Shown: positions 8,297-18,921 of the stretch, piece by piece | How positions within the stretch are numbered: the first letter of the stretch is position 1 | How the letters are laid out: each line of letters begins with the position of its first letter | Assembly: GCF_007860185.1 (NCBI RefSeq) | Contig: NZ_SJPY01000002.1 | Span: forward strand, 713,775 to 777,774 | Source of the DNA: Novipirellula aureliae | GTDB lineage: Bacteria > Planctomycetota > Planctomycetia > Pirellulales > Pirellulaceae | DNA length: 64,000 nucleotides | Reading direction: 5' to 3' | Position numbers and translations under genes: made by a program | Notes under the pieces: generated by a model | Databases searched by the model: none | Seen by the model: the letters and a program-made list of their open reading frames with translations, nothing else | Told to the model about the DNA's origin: nothing

Positions 8297-10939
8297 TTAT
8301 TCAGAAAGCAGATTTAAGTGGTCCAAGCGAGCGAGCGGTCTGTCAGCGGAAAGCGTTATGTCGTTGACCCCTTTGTTCAACTGCACCGTTTTACGGTCCC
8401 ATGCCCAAGTCGTATTCCCTGATGTACACCAGAAAACAATGTCACCGAGCGTTTCTTCATTCACACTCACTGCTACCGGGTATTGGCCTTCTTCGAGTGC
8501 ATAGCGGAACTCCATCGTATACAACCCGGCTTTCGGAGCCTCGTATCTCCATGTGATCGTTGACGCTTCGGTTTCCGGATCAAAGTCAACATATCCACTT
8601 CCCGTGAATCCGGACGTTTCATTCGCCGACTTTCCGTTTTTGAAAATGGCATCCTCCGCCTCTAGTATAACCCCGCCCTCGGTAACCTCCAGCGAAGCGA
8701 TTTGCGCATCCGTTCCACCAGCAATTTCGATGTCATGCAAAACATCCTTCATATAGCTGCGCCAATCGCTATGTCCAATGCGGTTCATCCAAATCGGATT
8801 AGTATAACGAGTCATCGCCGAAGCGACATACAGTCGCCAATATTTTGCCGCCGACTGCAACTCATCGATCGCACGCTGTTGGCGATCCGCATCGTTGTTT
8901 TCTCGATACACCGCTAACTCCGCCGCACCGCGAATCTTGTGAGCATAGTATTTGCCCATATAGGCCATCGATTGGATATCTCCTAACGTCAACCTCAACT
9001 CTTTATTCCCACGATGTTTCATCTCTGCGATGAGGGCTAAGGCCTTTTCAGCGTGAGCATGGATTTGCTCTGAAACATCGATAGGCGTGACGCCATCGTA
9101 ATCTGGGTTCGTCCCGTAATCTCGGATCGATTGATAGCCAGTGGTGCTCAGTGGATCTAAGCTGATGAACCGGTTCACATCGTGAAAGCCTGTCTTCGTT
9201 TTCGCGAAACCGGGTCTTCCCTTGCAACCTTCGATATACCAATGAAGGTCGAGCGGGCCCCAATGCAATCCGGTTGTTTTCGGATACACCATCGATGCTT
9301 CCTGCCAAGCCGCAAAAAGATCCGAGGCTCGAACTTGAGGAAAGCGTTTCTGTATCACCGCGATAAAACGTTCGTTTGGCATCTCGGGGTCATAACCCAA
9401 CCGCCCCCAAATCATCCAGTGATACCAGTGTTTTTCTAATTCGATTTGCCGCGTGGGATCCGGCTCGGTGCTAAGGAACTCGCGTCCCCACACATATTGA
9501 TCCGATCCGAGATAGAATCCTTTGGATACATCATGAGGGATGTTCTTAATGAAGGTTCTGACAAAATCGGGCGCGCCCCACCGGAAATAATAAACATCAT
9601 CATTTCGTAACGTCCAAGTCGTTTTGACATCGTCGCGTTCCCTTAAGGTTTTAACAAAGTCCTCATGAAACGGCATGGTCAACGCACTATACACGTGAGC
9701 CTTTGCATACTTGAAACTGAAAATGAACTCGATGTTTGGGTGGTCCATCAACGGCTTGAATCGATTCAGAACCGCATCGACGCCGGTATCATGTTGCCTG
9801 TGAATAAACATGATCTTGCGATCGGGATCCTCCGCCAAGGCATCCAGTACACCCTGCCCATAGGTTTCGAAGGCCCAGTCCTCTTTTTGCTCCACCGAGT
9901 GCTTGCGCATGTTCTCGCCCGGAGTCAGCCCAATGCCGGCCAAATCCGGATACGTCTGAACCATCGCTTTTACGCTCTTACGGAAATAGTCTCGTGTAAT
10001 CGGATTATTGATGTCGTCATCAATTCCGTACTGTCCATTCGTCCCATAAGAAAAGATGTTCCAAGTGATGATCCAGAAGTCCACATTCCGGGACTTGGCG
10101 TAGGCCATAACGCGACGCCAAAAGTCAATTTTCTGATCGATTGTCAGTTGATGAAGCGTCTCGGTCTGGCTCAGCATTTCATCGTCGACCAAGCCGACGC
10201 CCAGCCCACTGTAGAGTTCTTTAAATTGAATTGTACTCCGCTTAACATCATCCAAGGCGACCTTCTCGTAACCTGGCACCTTCACCATCGAAGGAAACGG
10301 GTGCAGTCCCCATAACGAAATATGGTTGTAGCGAGATCGAGCCAGCTGATCGATGTAGTCGGTCCAGAAGTCCCAACTCCACATCTCGTAGATATTATGC
10401 TGGCCCGCATCGGACATGTCCGAGTAACTCGGCGTACGCAGATCGAGCGGGCAATTGAACTTCGTACCTCGCTTGGGCATATAAGGATTTTGCTCGTCAT
10501 TTTCGATCGCAGTCAATCCACCCGCGGCTATGATCTCCGCGATTTCCAAGCCACCGTACATGACGCCTGCCGAATCGGCTCCAATCAACCAATAGGCGAT
10601 TCGATCGCCCTCTTGAATACGACGGATAGCAAAACCTTCGGACTTGAGTCCCTGCGGTAAGACACCACCCGCCTCCTGAAACGCGGAGACGGATGCCGGG
10701 TCGTCGAGACGCGTTAGAACAATACTCACGACCGAATCCGACGGGAGCAACTTTAGCGATGCTATTCTCACCACCACATCCCCATTCGACCGCAATGCTT
10801 CCTCAATATCTTGCACTGCGAATGCAGCCATGCCATCGCCTGGGTCGCTTACCACATTGACTTGAGTCGCCCAAGTTGTTGGAACCGCGAACAAACAGAC
10901 ACTAAGCAAAGCACACGTTCCGATTGCGTATTTCTTCAT
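8297..10939 (-). CDS. Alpha-glucuronidase-like glycoside hydrolase with C-terminal CBM6/CBM35-type domain
   Basis: 880 residues with a signal peptide (1-24). The N-terminal ~130 residues look like the small domain that precedes alpha-glucuronidase-type barrels (GH67 N-terminal type). Residues ~150-600 form the putative barrel, with '[18 protein letters not shown]', '[10 protein letters not shown]' and '[10 protein letters not shown]'. Residues ~755-880 ('LEAEDAIF', '[10 protein letters not shown]', '[10 protein letters not shown]') match a CBM6/CBM35 carbohydrate-binding module. The paralogue at 41790-43910 has the same catalytic region but lacks the binding module. The family assignment (GH67/GH115-like) is from motif impression and the reaction is not proven. 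Uronate removal would fit a fucoidan-like substrate. Confidence 0.68.
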
Positions 10940-10986
10940 CTCATCACCCTACCTTATTGGCTAAACTGTCCACCGCTGTTTCTTCC

Positions 10987-12204
10987 CTAACGCCAGGTAA
11001 TTTTGGCTTCCCTTGTTTCGGTATTGACCCAAACGCTGGCATGCTCAAACTCACGAGTGAACTCCCAACCATCAGGCGTGGATCGTTGGTAAGCCCCCTT
11101 GGGCGGGCCAAGTGTTTTTTTGAATTCAGGATAGTCAACCAGGGCACCGGATGACAGTTTCCACCCCCAGCTGTACATAAAATACGAGTAAGGCTGCGCA
11201 CCGATCAGATAGCAAGCATGGGCGAACTCCAACTTCTCCTTGGAGAGCTCCGGCATGTTCGGCTTCATGTTTCCTCGGCTTGTCCCTTCAACCCCTAGGC
11301 GGAATACGGAAATCTTTCCGTCCTTGGCATTTCTTAACATATGCCCCCATTCGGAAAGTAAACTCTCCTTGTTGGATTTCACGGCTGCATAGTTTTCAAA
11401 CATGATCGCATCACTGACAGGATAAACATATTTTGCGTCGTCACTGTAGGCATTGTTCGCCAGTAGAATTTTGTCAGGACCGATCGCCTGTTTGAGCGCC
11501 GCCATCATCTGGCCCATGGCCTTTTCAACCTCCGGCCTCAGTTCCTTATCGCGATACATGATGTTGCCGTGCATTTGGTCAATGAAGGCACCATCGCAAC
11601 CCGCGTCTTTCACTCCGGTCGAAACCGTTTTCACCCACCAGTCGCGGAAATCGGGATTCAGCACGTCGTAGCAAAAAGCAATGCCAAATCGTTTGATCAG
11701 TTCACCCGTTTTGGGTTGGGTGATTAGGAACTTCTTTAGCTCTGGATGTGCGTCGATACGCTGACTGGTGAAGTTTTCGTTGTACGAGGTGTAAGGCCAA
11801 GCAAAGGCAGCGTTGAAGTAAAACAACACCTTCATGTCCGGTTTGATCTTCTTAAACGCCGCCGCTTCATGCTTGGCACCTAATTCAGCGGCACCGAGTT
11901 GCCCCATCCCATGTGATTTTTCGATGCACAGAAAATCCGTTTGCTCGGCAATAAAACGAACCTGCTCAGGACGGAGCACACGACTCTTATCGCCAAACAT
12001 GAGATAGCGAGGCGTGGTTTCCCAACTGAATTTAGGATAGAAGTCCTTGGGTACAAATTGACTGCCATCACTGTTGATCAAAGATCGGTCATTCTTCTGG
12101 TCGTTTGGCGTTTGCGCGCAAACCACCCCGGCGCCTACGCACAGCACCATTCCAATCCAACCCGTCAGGACTACATTTGCATGTTTCATCATATCGTCTT
12201 TCAA
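10987..12204 (-). CDS. Putative glycoside hydrolase, TIM barrel (GHL15-like)
   Basis: 405 residues; a signal peptide lies within the first ~30 residues, and the Met at residue 6 is an alternative start. The body has the pattern of hypothetical glycosyl hydrolase families built on an alpha-galactosidase-like barrel: 'VLFYFNAAFAWPY', 'FCYDVLNPDFRDWWV', 'GCDGAFIDQMHGN' and 'ILLANNAYSDD'. Asp in 'FIDQ' and in 'CYDV' are plausible catalytic or binding acids. I cannot name a substrate. It is the last gene before the hairpin-repeat array, which separates it from the next upstream sulfatase. Confidence 0.65.
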   Translation of the reverse strand: MKDDMMKHANVVLTGWIGMVLCVGAGVVCAQTPNDQKNDRSLINSDGSQFVPKDFYPKFSWETTPRYLMFGDKSRVLRPEQVRFIAEQTDFLCIEKSHGMGQLGAAELGAKHEAAAFKKIKPDMKVLFYFNAAFAWPYTSYNENFTSQRIDAHPELKKFLITQPKTGELIKRFGIAFCYDVLNPDFRDWWVKTVSTGVKDAGCDGAFIDQMHGNIMYRDKELRPEVEKAMGQMMAALKQAIGPDKILLANNAYSDDAKYVYPVSDAIMFENYAAVKSNKESLLSEWGHMLRNAKDGKISVFRLGVEGTSRGNMKPNMPELSKEKLEFAHACYLIGAQPYSYFMYSWGWKLSSGALVDYPEFKKTLGPPKGAYQRSTPDGWEFTREFEHASVWVNTETREAKITWR

Positions 12205-12264
12205 TGTTTATTGAAAATGAGAACCGTAAATTTATAACTTCGAGTGCTTCAACCACATTAAAAC

Positions 12265-12330
12265 GTGGGGTAGGCATCCTGCCTGCCAATCCGTCGTTGT
12301 CGTAAATCGCAGGCTGGAAGCCTACGCCAC
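12265..12330. repeat. REPIN-like inverted pair at the head of the hairpin array
   Basis: Two ~22-base copies of one short element face each other: left arm GTGGGGTAGGCATCCTGCC..., right arm ...GGCTGGAAGCCTACGCCAC. They match at about 19 of 22 positions, with a ~20-base spacer. The right copy recurs once per unit in the adjacent tandem array. The arrangement is that of REP doublets (REPINs), though the sequence is not the enterobacterial one. Confidence 0.75.
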
Positions 12331-13214
12331 GCCAACCTTTACTTGTAACGTAGTGGATCTTGTTAAAGATCCTTCCACATGAGGGATCTTTAACAAGATC
12401 CACTACGGCAACTGTAAATCGCAGGCTGGAAGCCTACGCCACATCAACCTTTACTTGTAACGTAGTGGATCTTGTTAAAGATCCTTCCACATGAGGGATC
12501 TTTAACAAGATCCACTACGGCAACTGTCGTAAATCGCAGGCTGGATGCCTACGCCACATCAACCTTTACTTGTAACGTAGTGGATCTTGTTAAAGATCCT
12601 CCCACATGAGGGAGCTTTAACAAGATCCACTACGGCAACTGTAAATCGCAGGCTGGAAGCCTACGCCACGTCAACCTTTACTTTTAGCGTAGTGGATCTT
12701 GTTAAAGATCCTCCCACATGAGGGATCTTTAACAAGATCCACTACGGCAACTGTCGTAAATCGCAGGCTGGAAGCCTACGCCACGCCAACCTTTACTTTT
12801 AGCGTAGTGGATCTTGTTAAAGATCCTCCCACATGAGGGAGCTTTAACAAGATCCACTACGGCAACTGTCGTAAATCGCAGGCTGGAAGCCTACGCCACA
12901 TCAACCTTTACTTGTAACGTAGTGGATCTTGTTAAAGATCCTTCCACATGAGGGATCTTTAACAAGATCCACTACGGCAACTGTCGTAAATCGCAGGCTG
13001 GATGCCTACGCCACATCAACCTTTACTTTTAGCGTAGTGGATCTTGTTAAAGATCCTTCCACATGAGGGATCTTTAACAAGATCCACTACGGCAACTGTC
13101 GTAAATCGCAGGCTGGAAGCCTACGCCACGTCAACCTTTACTTGTAACGTAGTGGATCTTGTTAAAGATCCTTCCACACGAGGGATCTTTAACAAGATCC
13201 ACTACGGCAACTGT
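12331..13214. repeat. Tandem array of eight long hairpins, period 112-115 bases
   Basis: Units start with CGTAGTGGATCTTG at 12349, 12461, 12576, 12688, 12803, 12918, 13033 and 13148. Spacings are 112, 115, 112, 115, 115, 115 and 115; the 3-base difference is an extra CGT after CAACTGT. Each unit holds a large hairpin (about 23-base arms beginning CGTAGTGGATC and ending GATCCACTACG, ~11-base loop) and a small hairpin (AGGCT-GGA-AGCCT). A linker ending AACCTTTACTTGTAA joins units. Copies differ by a few substitutions only (loop, linker, one arm base in units 3 and 5). No open reading frame of note crosses it. It fills the gap between two genes of the leftward block. Confidence 0.95.
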
Positions 13215-13268
13215 ACGGGTTGGACTTAAATCCTATTTTGGAGAGAAAGTCTGATGGAACATTCTGGA

Positions 13269-14630
13269 CTACTCGTCACCATCCTCTTGTGTGTTTCGAT
13301 TCCGCCTAGCTCCACTTCGAACGGTGGTCGGATCGGGGGTGGTGGGCAGGGTGGCCTTCCAGTCGAGCACCATTTTGGTCAGCCTGGCCGTAATTTCGGG
13401 GTGCGTTTCTGAAAGATCTTTGGCGATGTCCTCGGCGCGATCCGATTTCAAGTTATGCAATTCGGACTGGGTGCCGTCGAAGTTGGTTACCAGTTTCCAA
13501 TCGCCGTCGCGAACCGCTAGGTCCTCGGATCGATACCTCCAGAAAAGGGGCCGGGTGCGTGTCACAGGCTTCCCATTGAAAGCCTCCAATAGATTTTCGC
13601 CATCGCCCTCAGCCTCCGCGGGAGGAGTCACTCCGGCAGCCGCGCAGAAGGTGGGCAGCAAATCGACCGCGGTTAATACAGTGGATTCATTCTTCATCCC
13701 GGCTGGAGCGTGACCAGGCCAACGTAGAATAAACGGCGTCCTTACCCCACCTTCAAAGAGACTTCGTTTGCGGCCACGCAAGCCGCCGGTTTCTCCGACA
13801 CTGTAGTAACTACGCCAGGCCCCCGGTTTTCCTTTCTGGGTGGCATCGCCGGTGTCCTCCGGCCCATTGTCACTGGAAAAGACCACGATCGTATTCTCTG
13901 CGATGCCGGCTTTATCGAGAGCATCAAGAACCATTCCAACCTTGTTGTCGCCTTCGGTAATGACCGCCGCATAGACTTGTTTTTGCGGATCGAGATGCTT
14001 CCAAAGCTCCAGGGGCTCGGGGGCAGGTGTATGGGCCAAATGACTCTCGTGCAGCCATACATTCAAATAAAATGGCTGGTCCTTGTTCGCTTCAATGAAC
14101 TGCACCGCTCGTTCAGCAAGTTCGTTGCCACTTTTGGGAACCTGTGGACCAGGGCCGCCGTAAACCGCCGATTCATCGATTCCGTAGTCGGCCATCGTCG
14201 GCGTGCCCTTACCCATATGCCATTTGCCGAAATGTCCCGTCCGATATCCGGCCGCTTTCAGAAAACGCGGGGTGGTGGGCGCTTTGCCGTCGAGCCAATC
14301 AGGCATCTCCGACGCCCGATTGGGGCCAAAAATATGGTTGATGCCAAAGCGTGAAGGATACCGTCCGGTCATCGCCGCCACGCGACTGGGGGAACACACC
14401 GGATGAAGCACGTTGAACTGCTGAAAATCAATGCCCTCACTGGCCAGCCTGTCGATATTGGGAGTCTTCAACCAGGTGTTTCCATGACACGACAGATCCC
14501 CCCATCCCCAGTCATCGGCATAGATAAAGACGATATTAGGTTTGGCCGGTGGAACCGGGACATCGTCCGCACGCACCACGGCCAACGGAGCGAGCAGCCA
14601 TGCGATCAAAATCGTGAGGGTCTGTTTCAT
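13269..14630 (-). CDS. Secreted arylsulfatase
   Basis: 453 residues from the Met at 14630, chosen because it starts a classical signal peptide (MKQTLTILIAWLLAPLAVVRA). In-frame Met codons further upstream (to 14708) would put a polar stretch first, and none has a clear ribosome site. Signature elements are 'YADDWGWGDLSCHG', the maturation motif C79-S-P-S-R83, 'GHFGKWHMGKG' and 'SSDNGPED'. It is closely similar to the sulfatase at 5392-6774, so the two are likely paralogues acting on related sulfate positions. The hairpin array begins just downstream of its stop codon. Confidence 0.92.
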   Translation of the reverse strand: MKQTLTILIAWLLAPLAVVRADDVPVPPAKPNIVFIYADDWGWGDLSCHGNTWLKTPNIDRLASEGIDFQQFNVLHPVCSPSRVAAMTGRYPSRFGINHIFGPNRASEMPDWLDGKAPTTPRFLKAAGYRTGHFGKWHMGKGTPTMADYGIDESAVYGGPGPQVPKSGNELAERAVQFIEANKDQPFYLNVWLHESHLAHTPAPEPLELWKHLDPQKQVYAAVITEGDNKVGMVLDALDKAGIAENTIVVFSSDNGPEDTGDATQKGKPGAWRSYYSVGETGGLRGRKRSLFEGGVRTPFILRWPGHAPAGMKNESTVLTAVDLLPTFCAAAGVTPPAEAEGDGENLLEAFNGKPVTRTRPLFWRYRSEDLAVRDGDWKLVTNFDGTQSELHNLKSDRAEDIAKDLSETHPEITARLTKMVLDWKATLPTTPDPTTVRSGARRNRNTQEDGDE

Positions 14631-14731
14631 TGCATTGATTGAAAGGTTATTCATTGGTTGCATTGATTGAATTTCGGGCTCCATGGGATACCCCTTTATA
14701 AATGGCAATTCCCTTGCCTACACATCAGCGA

Positions 14732-16990
14732 TCACTGTCCGAGCGAAGAACGATCCTTCAATCGCCCCATCTTCGAAACATCCAGCGGCTCAATCCCTAA
14801 TTTCAAGGCCGGACTGCCAGGCCGAAAACTAAAATCGCCGCCTGCCGGGTCCTCAAATAGAGGATCGCCAACGAGACTCGCCTGCTCCTTGCCGACCGCC
14901 CGCATCTTCGCGAAATGCTCATCCATCCAGTGCGGGTCGGTTGGATGGTAGTAGAGGTTTGCATCCATCTCTAACGTCTCGAGTTTGGGTCCTCCCGTCG
15001 TCTGCCCTTTTCTCATCGTTTCGGATTGGGCAAGACCACCCTCAGGATTCGAGATGATGATATTTCGCTCCACCTTGGATCCTGTCACCGGGACCCACTC
15101 AAAGCTGATGTAACCGTTTCTGGGCATCACGACGGGGTCCACAATGAAATTGTTGATGATGTCGTTTACCCCCTTGGAGGCGATACCCGCTGCATGGCCG
15201 CCGTTGTTGTAGAGGACGTTGCCGTAGATAAGCGTCTCATGCTGGTCATCATCACAACGGATGGCCGCCGGCAGAGAATGCGAAAGATTGTCATGCAAGT
15301 AGTTGTAGCGGATGATATTGCCCGTCCCCGTTCCCGATACATAGACGCCGTTTCCGTCCGAGAGCAACTGAACCGCATGGGAAATCTCGTTGTATTCAAA
15401 AAGATTGTGCCGGGAATGGAGATACTTTTCGCGAAGCTTCCAGTTGGCGTAACCACCCCGTCCCCTTCCGCCATTCCCTTGAGCCAGCTCTTGGCGACGT
15501 ACGGTCTTGCCGCCGCCTGAGCGGGTGCTGATAACCACCGAGCAATAACCGCTATGGTGGATTTCGTTGTGTGTGATTCGATTGTGCCCACTTTGCCAGG
15601 CCCACAGGCCCGGTGATTGCCAGGTGATTTCGCTAAAATGATGAAGGTGATTATTGACAATCTCGTTATGGTGATTGGCGTCTTTGGTACCGAGTCCATA
15701 ACCTACCAGCAGAATCCCAGCCTCACCCAGATGAGCGAATTCAGAGTCCACGATACGATTCCGTTGGGCATGCAGGTCCAGACGCAGGCCCGTACCTCCA
15801 GAATCAAGAAAGCGGCAAGCCGTCACCCGGCAATCTTCGGCTCCCCGAAAACGAAGTAGCGCGGTAGGTCGATCGAAGATATCCCAAGAGTGTTGCAATC
15901 CCCAACCTGCCAAAGCTTCATTGCTGGTCCAAGCCCAGCGGTCTGCGTGTGAAAACGTCAGTCCAGAAAAAGCAATGCCACGCACCGGAGTATCGGTGGG
16001 GCCATCATAATCGATTTCTCCCTCGACACGAATCAATTCGCTAGTACAGGGTGCCAAAATCCCGCGAGGAGCTCCATCGGTGTCCGGATCGGAGGGCCAC
16101 AAATAGATTTTACGTGTTGTCGTGTTGACGACCCATTCGCCGGGTTCATCGAGTTCCTCAAGGACATTCTCAACCCACACCGATGCGGCGGAATCACCCA
16201 TCAAATTTAGAAGATAAGGTGGCAGGCTTCCCATCCGACCAGCCGCCGCGACTCGAGTCTTGGCTATCCCAGCCTCCTCGTCGACCGATTCAAGCGGGAG
16301 CATGTTGATTTCATAGGCGACCCCTGGCCTAACTTGGATTTCCACGTCGCCCAAGTTGTCCCAGTTTTTCAACGCACCTTTAGGGAAGTGCAATGTTCGG
16401 TTGTCCCCGTTCTTGGTCGGTAAGAACCCCTCACCTCTGGCACGATTCAACCGTCCCTTGGCATCATAGAGAGTGTGGAATCCATCCAAACCGCTGGGTA
16501 TCTCAGCGACCCAAACTTTACCAACCGATTGGGCAGGCAATTCCGCTGGTGCGGTTTCCAATCGTTCCCAACCGGTAACCGGCACCCCTGCACTGATGAC
16601 GGGGTTTTCTCCAGGAAAAGCGGCGAAGGTCAAAAAAGCAGAACTCGTTTCCTCACCGGCACCATACGGTTCAAGCGATACGTCGCCAGGCTCCGCAGGA
16701 GAACCGTCTTCTATTCCCAGCACCAAGGTTTGGTTCAACGGATGACGTCCTTCGCGAAGCGTGATCACGGCGGGCTCTGTATTGCCCGCTTTACGCAATG
16801 CTCGAACCGCCGCCACCGCCTCAGGAAGCGATCCATAGGGTTTCGTCAGGCTACCATCGGCCTGGGCATCGCCGTCGACGGACACATAGATGTCAACGGC
16901 ATAACTCTCAACTGGCGCAGCCAAAACCATCAACAACAGTATCCACTGAAATCGATTCTGTAGCCCAAAGAACTTTGGTTGAGTATTCAT
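14732..16990 (-). CDS. Secreted right-handed beta-helix glycan enzyme (GH141-like)
   Basis: 752 residues with a signal peptide (about 1-31). 'DIYVSVDGDAQADGSLTKPYG' is followed by 'TLREGRHPLNQTLVL', an 'ISAGVPVTGW' beta domain, 'HTLYDAKGRLNRARGEGF' and a long parallel beta-helix rich in 'N..NEI.....' turns ('HNEIVNNHLHHFSEI', 'HNRITHNEIHHSGY'). The order matches the neighbours at 18911-21103 and 1-1801 and recalls GH141 enzymes. The many histidines and acids on the helix face could form the active site. Function beyond polysaccharide attack is not readable. Confidence 0.8.
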   Translation of the reverse strand: MNTQPKFFGLQNRFQWILLLMVLAAPVESYAVDIYVSVDGDAQADGSLTKPYGSLPEAVAAVRALRKAGNTEPAVITLREGRHPLNQTLVLGIEDGSPAEPGDVSLEPYGAGEETSSAFLTFAAFPGENPVISAGVPVTGWERLETAPAELPAQSVGKVWVAEIPSGLDGFHTLYDAKGRLNRARGEGFLPTKNGDNRTLHFPKGALKNWDNLGDVEIQVRPGVAYEINMLPLESVDEEAGIAKTRVAAAGRMGSLPPYLLNLMGDSAASVWVENVLEELDEPGEWVVNTTTRKIYLWPSDPDTDGAPRGILAPCTSELIRVEGEIDYDGPTDTPVRGIAFSGLTFSHADRWAWTSNEALAGWGLQHSWDIFDRPTALLRFRGAEDCRVTACRFLDSGGTGLRLDLHAQRNRIVDSEFAHLGEAGILLVGYGLGTKDANHHNEIVNNHLHHFSEITWQSPGLWAWQSGHNRITHNEIHHSGYCSVVISTRSGGGKTVRRQELAQGNGGRGRGGYANWKLREKYLHSRHNLFEYNEISHAVQLLSDGNGVYVSGTGTGNIIRYNYLHDNLSHSLPAAIRCDDDQHETLIYGNVLYNNGGHAAGIASKGVNDIINNFIVDPVVMPRNGYISFEWVPVTGSKVERNIIISNPEGGLAQSETMRKGQTTGGPKLETLEMDANLYYHPTDPHWMDEHFAKMRAVGKEQASLVGDPLFEDPAGGDFSFRPGSPALKLGIEPLDVSKMGRLKDRSSLGQ

Positions 16991-17080
16991 GTTTCGGTTT
17001 TCTTTCTAGGTTGTTGCTTCTTCTGCAAGTCGGATACAGGTTTCGATCCTTATCGTTACAATCGCCGGTCGACGTCCGTA

Positions 17081-18613
17081 TTACTCTTCGTTGTTCGTCC
17101 TATTGTTGCGTTGTTTTCTGGCTCCCTTCTGATCCCACGGGACCGTCCGATCGAAGAGTTCGGCAAACTGCTGATAATTGTTGTAGGGAACCGCCTCCTG
17201 CTTCCATGAATCCAGTTCGGCATCGTATTTTTTGCGCATGGCCTCAAGGATCGGAGCCGCCTCCGGGTTGGTGGCCATATTCGTCATCTCCATTGGATCT
17301 TTGGTTAAATGGAACAACTCCTCGGTCGGCTGCATCGTGGAATCACCATACCACCAGTAGGTATATTTCAGATCCTTGGTGAGAACGGTTAACGCGGTAT
17401 TTGCCCCATTTCCAAAGACATTCATAAACGCCATCTGCTCGCGCACGTCGGCCGCGGGGTCGTTCAACAGCGGCAACAGACTGACGCCATCCATGTTGTC
17501 GGGAATCGGCAATCCCGCTAGTTCCAGTATCGTTGGTGCAAAATCGATGTTGCCGGTCAGCGCCGGGCTGCGCAGCTGTTTGCCAGCCGTGGGACTTCGA
17601 GGATCAAAGATGATGAGTGGCCCATGCGATGACTCTTCATACGACAACTCTTTGGATGCCAAGCCATGGGCCCCGGCGAAATAACCATTGTCGCTGGTGT
17701 AGATAATCACCGTGTTGTCTGCAATTCCTTGTTCCTTCAGCTCGTCACGGATCATTCCGATGGCGACATCGATGGCATAGATCTGTTGATAATATTTCCT
17801 CATCTCGCCGTTGTAGTTGGTATCGTAGTGCCAATCGACGAATTGTTTGTATTCCCTCCCCGTCCGGCTTTGGGGAGCCAGGTGTTCGCCGTTCTCGCGT
17901 CCGAAGTTCGCGGGTTTGGTAAAGGTTATCCCAGCGTAGACATCGTCAAATCTCGGATCAGGCGTCGCCGGTTTGTGGGGTGCTTTAAAACTGATCGAAA
18001 GACAAAAGGGTTTCTTCTGCTTTACCCCTTCACGAATCACATCCTTTCCGAACGCCCCATAGGAGAGCGTTGAATGCGGATACTCCTCTGCATATTTCGC
18101 CATGGCGCGGTTTTGTTTGGTAACGTAGCTCGACTGCCCCGGCGCACCACCCCAGATGTCGAAGTCGCTCTCACACATTCCCGGCTTGCCATTCTGTCCC
18201 CGTCCCTCGACGACAAATCCGAACTTACCAGCAAATGCCGTCAGGTAGCCCGCGTCGCGGAGCAGGACGGGATAGGATTTCGCCCAAACTTCGGGCCTCA
18301 TATTTCCATGGCTAAAATTGGTACCGGTTTTGTATTCATACATTCCCGTAAAGACCGTAGCACGACTGGCCATGCAGATGGCGGTCGTGTTGTAGTGCCG
18401 ATCAAAGATCAGGCCATCACGTCCCAACGCGTCCATATTGGGAGTCACCATCTCTGGGTTTCCGTAGCAACCGACCGAATCTAAATTCTGATCGTCTGCC
18501 ATCAGATAGATGATATTGGGATGCTCAGAAGGAGGCGCCGCGATCGCAAGTTCGGCAACCAGGCAGCACGTTCCAAGTAGGACTGTGGCTATAAATTTTC
18601 TCATGTTGTCCAT
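17081..18613 (-). CDS. Secreted sulfatase with C-x-A-x-R maturation motif
   Basis: 510 residues with a signal peptide (about 1-26) and '[16 protein letters not shown]' for metal binding. The maturation motif is C80-M-A-S-R84, with Ala in place of the more usual Pro; this is an accepted variant of the formylglycine site. 'FAGKFGF' replaces the usual 'GKWH', so this enzyme belongs to a different subfamily from its neighbours, closer to heparan N-sulfatase/choline-sulfatase-like groups. A long polar tail '[14 protein letters not shown]' ends the protein. It lies between two beta-helix proteins on the same strand. Confidence 0.88.
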   Translation of the reverse strand: MDNMRKFIATVLLGTCCLVAELAIAAPPSEHPNIIYLMADDQNLDSVGCYGNPEMVTPNMDALGRDGLIFDRHYNTTAICMASRATVFTGMYEYKTGTNFSHGNMRPEVWAKSYPVLLRDAGYLTAFAGKFGFVVEGRGQNGKPGMCESDFDIWGGAPGQSSYVTKQNRAMAKYAEEYPHSTLSYGAFGKDVIREGVKQKKPFCLSISFKAPHKPATPDPRFDDVYAGITFTKPANFGRENGEHLAPQSRTGREYKQFVDWHYDTNYNGEMRKYYQQIYAIDVAIGMIRDELKEQGIADNTVIIYTSDNGYFAGAHGLASKELSYEESSHGPLIIFDPRSPTAGKQLRSPALTGNIDFAPTILELAGLPIPDNMDGVSLLPLLNDPAADVREQMAFMNVFGNGANTALTVLTKDLKYTYWWYGDSTMQPTEELFHLTKDPMEMTNMATNPEAAPILEAMRKKYDAELDSWKQEAVPYNNYQQFAELFDRTVPWDQKGARKQRNNRTNNEE

Positions 18614-18850
18614 GTCTTATTCAAATAATTGATTTGTGGAAGGCTCTCGATTCGTTATCAACCTGTGATCCACGAAAACGTTTCGATTGCTGTTGTTAAT
18701 AAAATTCAACTCGATGTCGGTTGCTTTTGCGTTAACGGAGGGATCAGCACACCCGCATCTGTGACAACACGCTCGCCCCCACTGGCGACCTCCGACCCTG
18801 GTTGGAGTCAAAGGCGCCACACCGGACGGTTGATCGCGACGACAATCTAG

Positions 18851-18921
18851 TCGATTGCCCGGCTACTCGATTGCCCGGCTACTCGATTGCCCGGCTACTC
18901 GATTGCCCGGCTACTCGATTG
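18851..18921. repeat. 16-base tandem repeat spanning a stop codon
   Basis: Four complete copies plus seven bases of TCGATTGCCCGGCTAC. The first-read unit (in the leftward direction) contains the last codons and the TAG stop of the beta-helix gene at 18911. The 16-base period places a TAG in each reading frame in turn. Confidence 0.95.

Noticed and set aside
9665-10315. Rightward 216-codon open frame
   Set aside because: It is the antisense shadow of the alpha-glucuronidase-like gene and matches nothing recognisable.
12331-13214. Possible CRISPR array
   Set aside because: Units are almost identical over their whole 112-115 bases; there are no unique spacers and no cas genes nearby.
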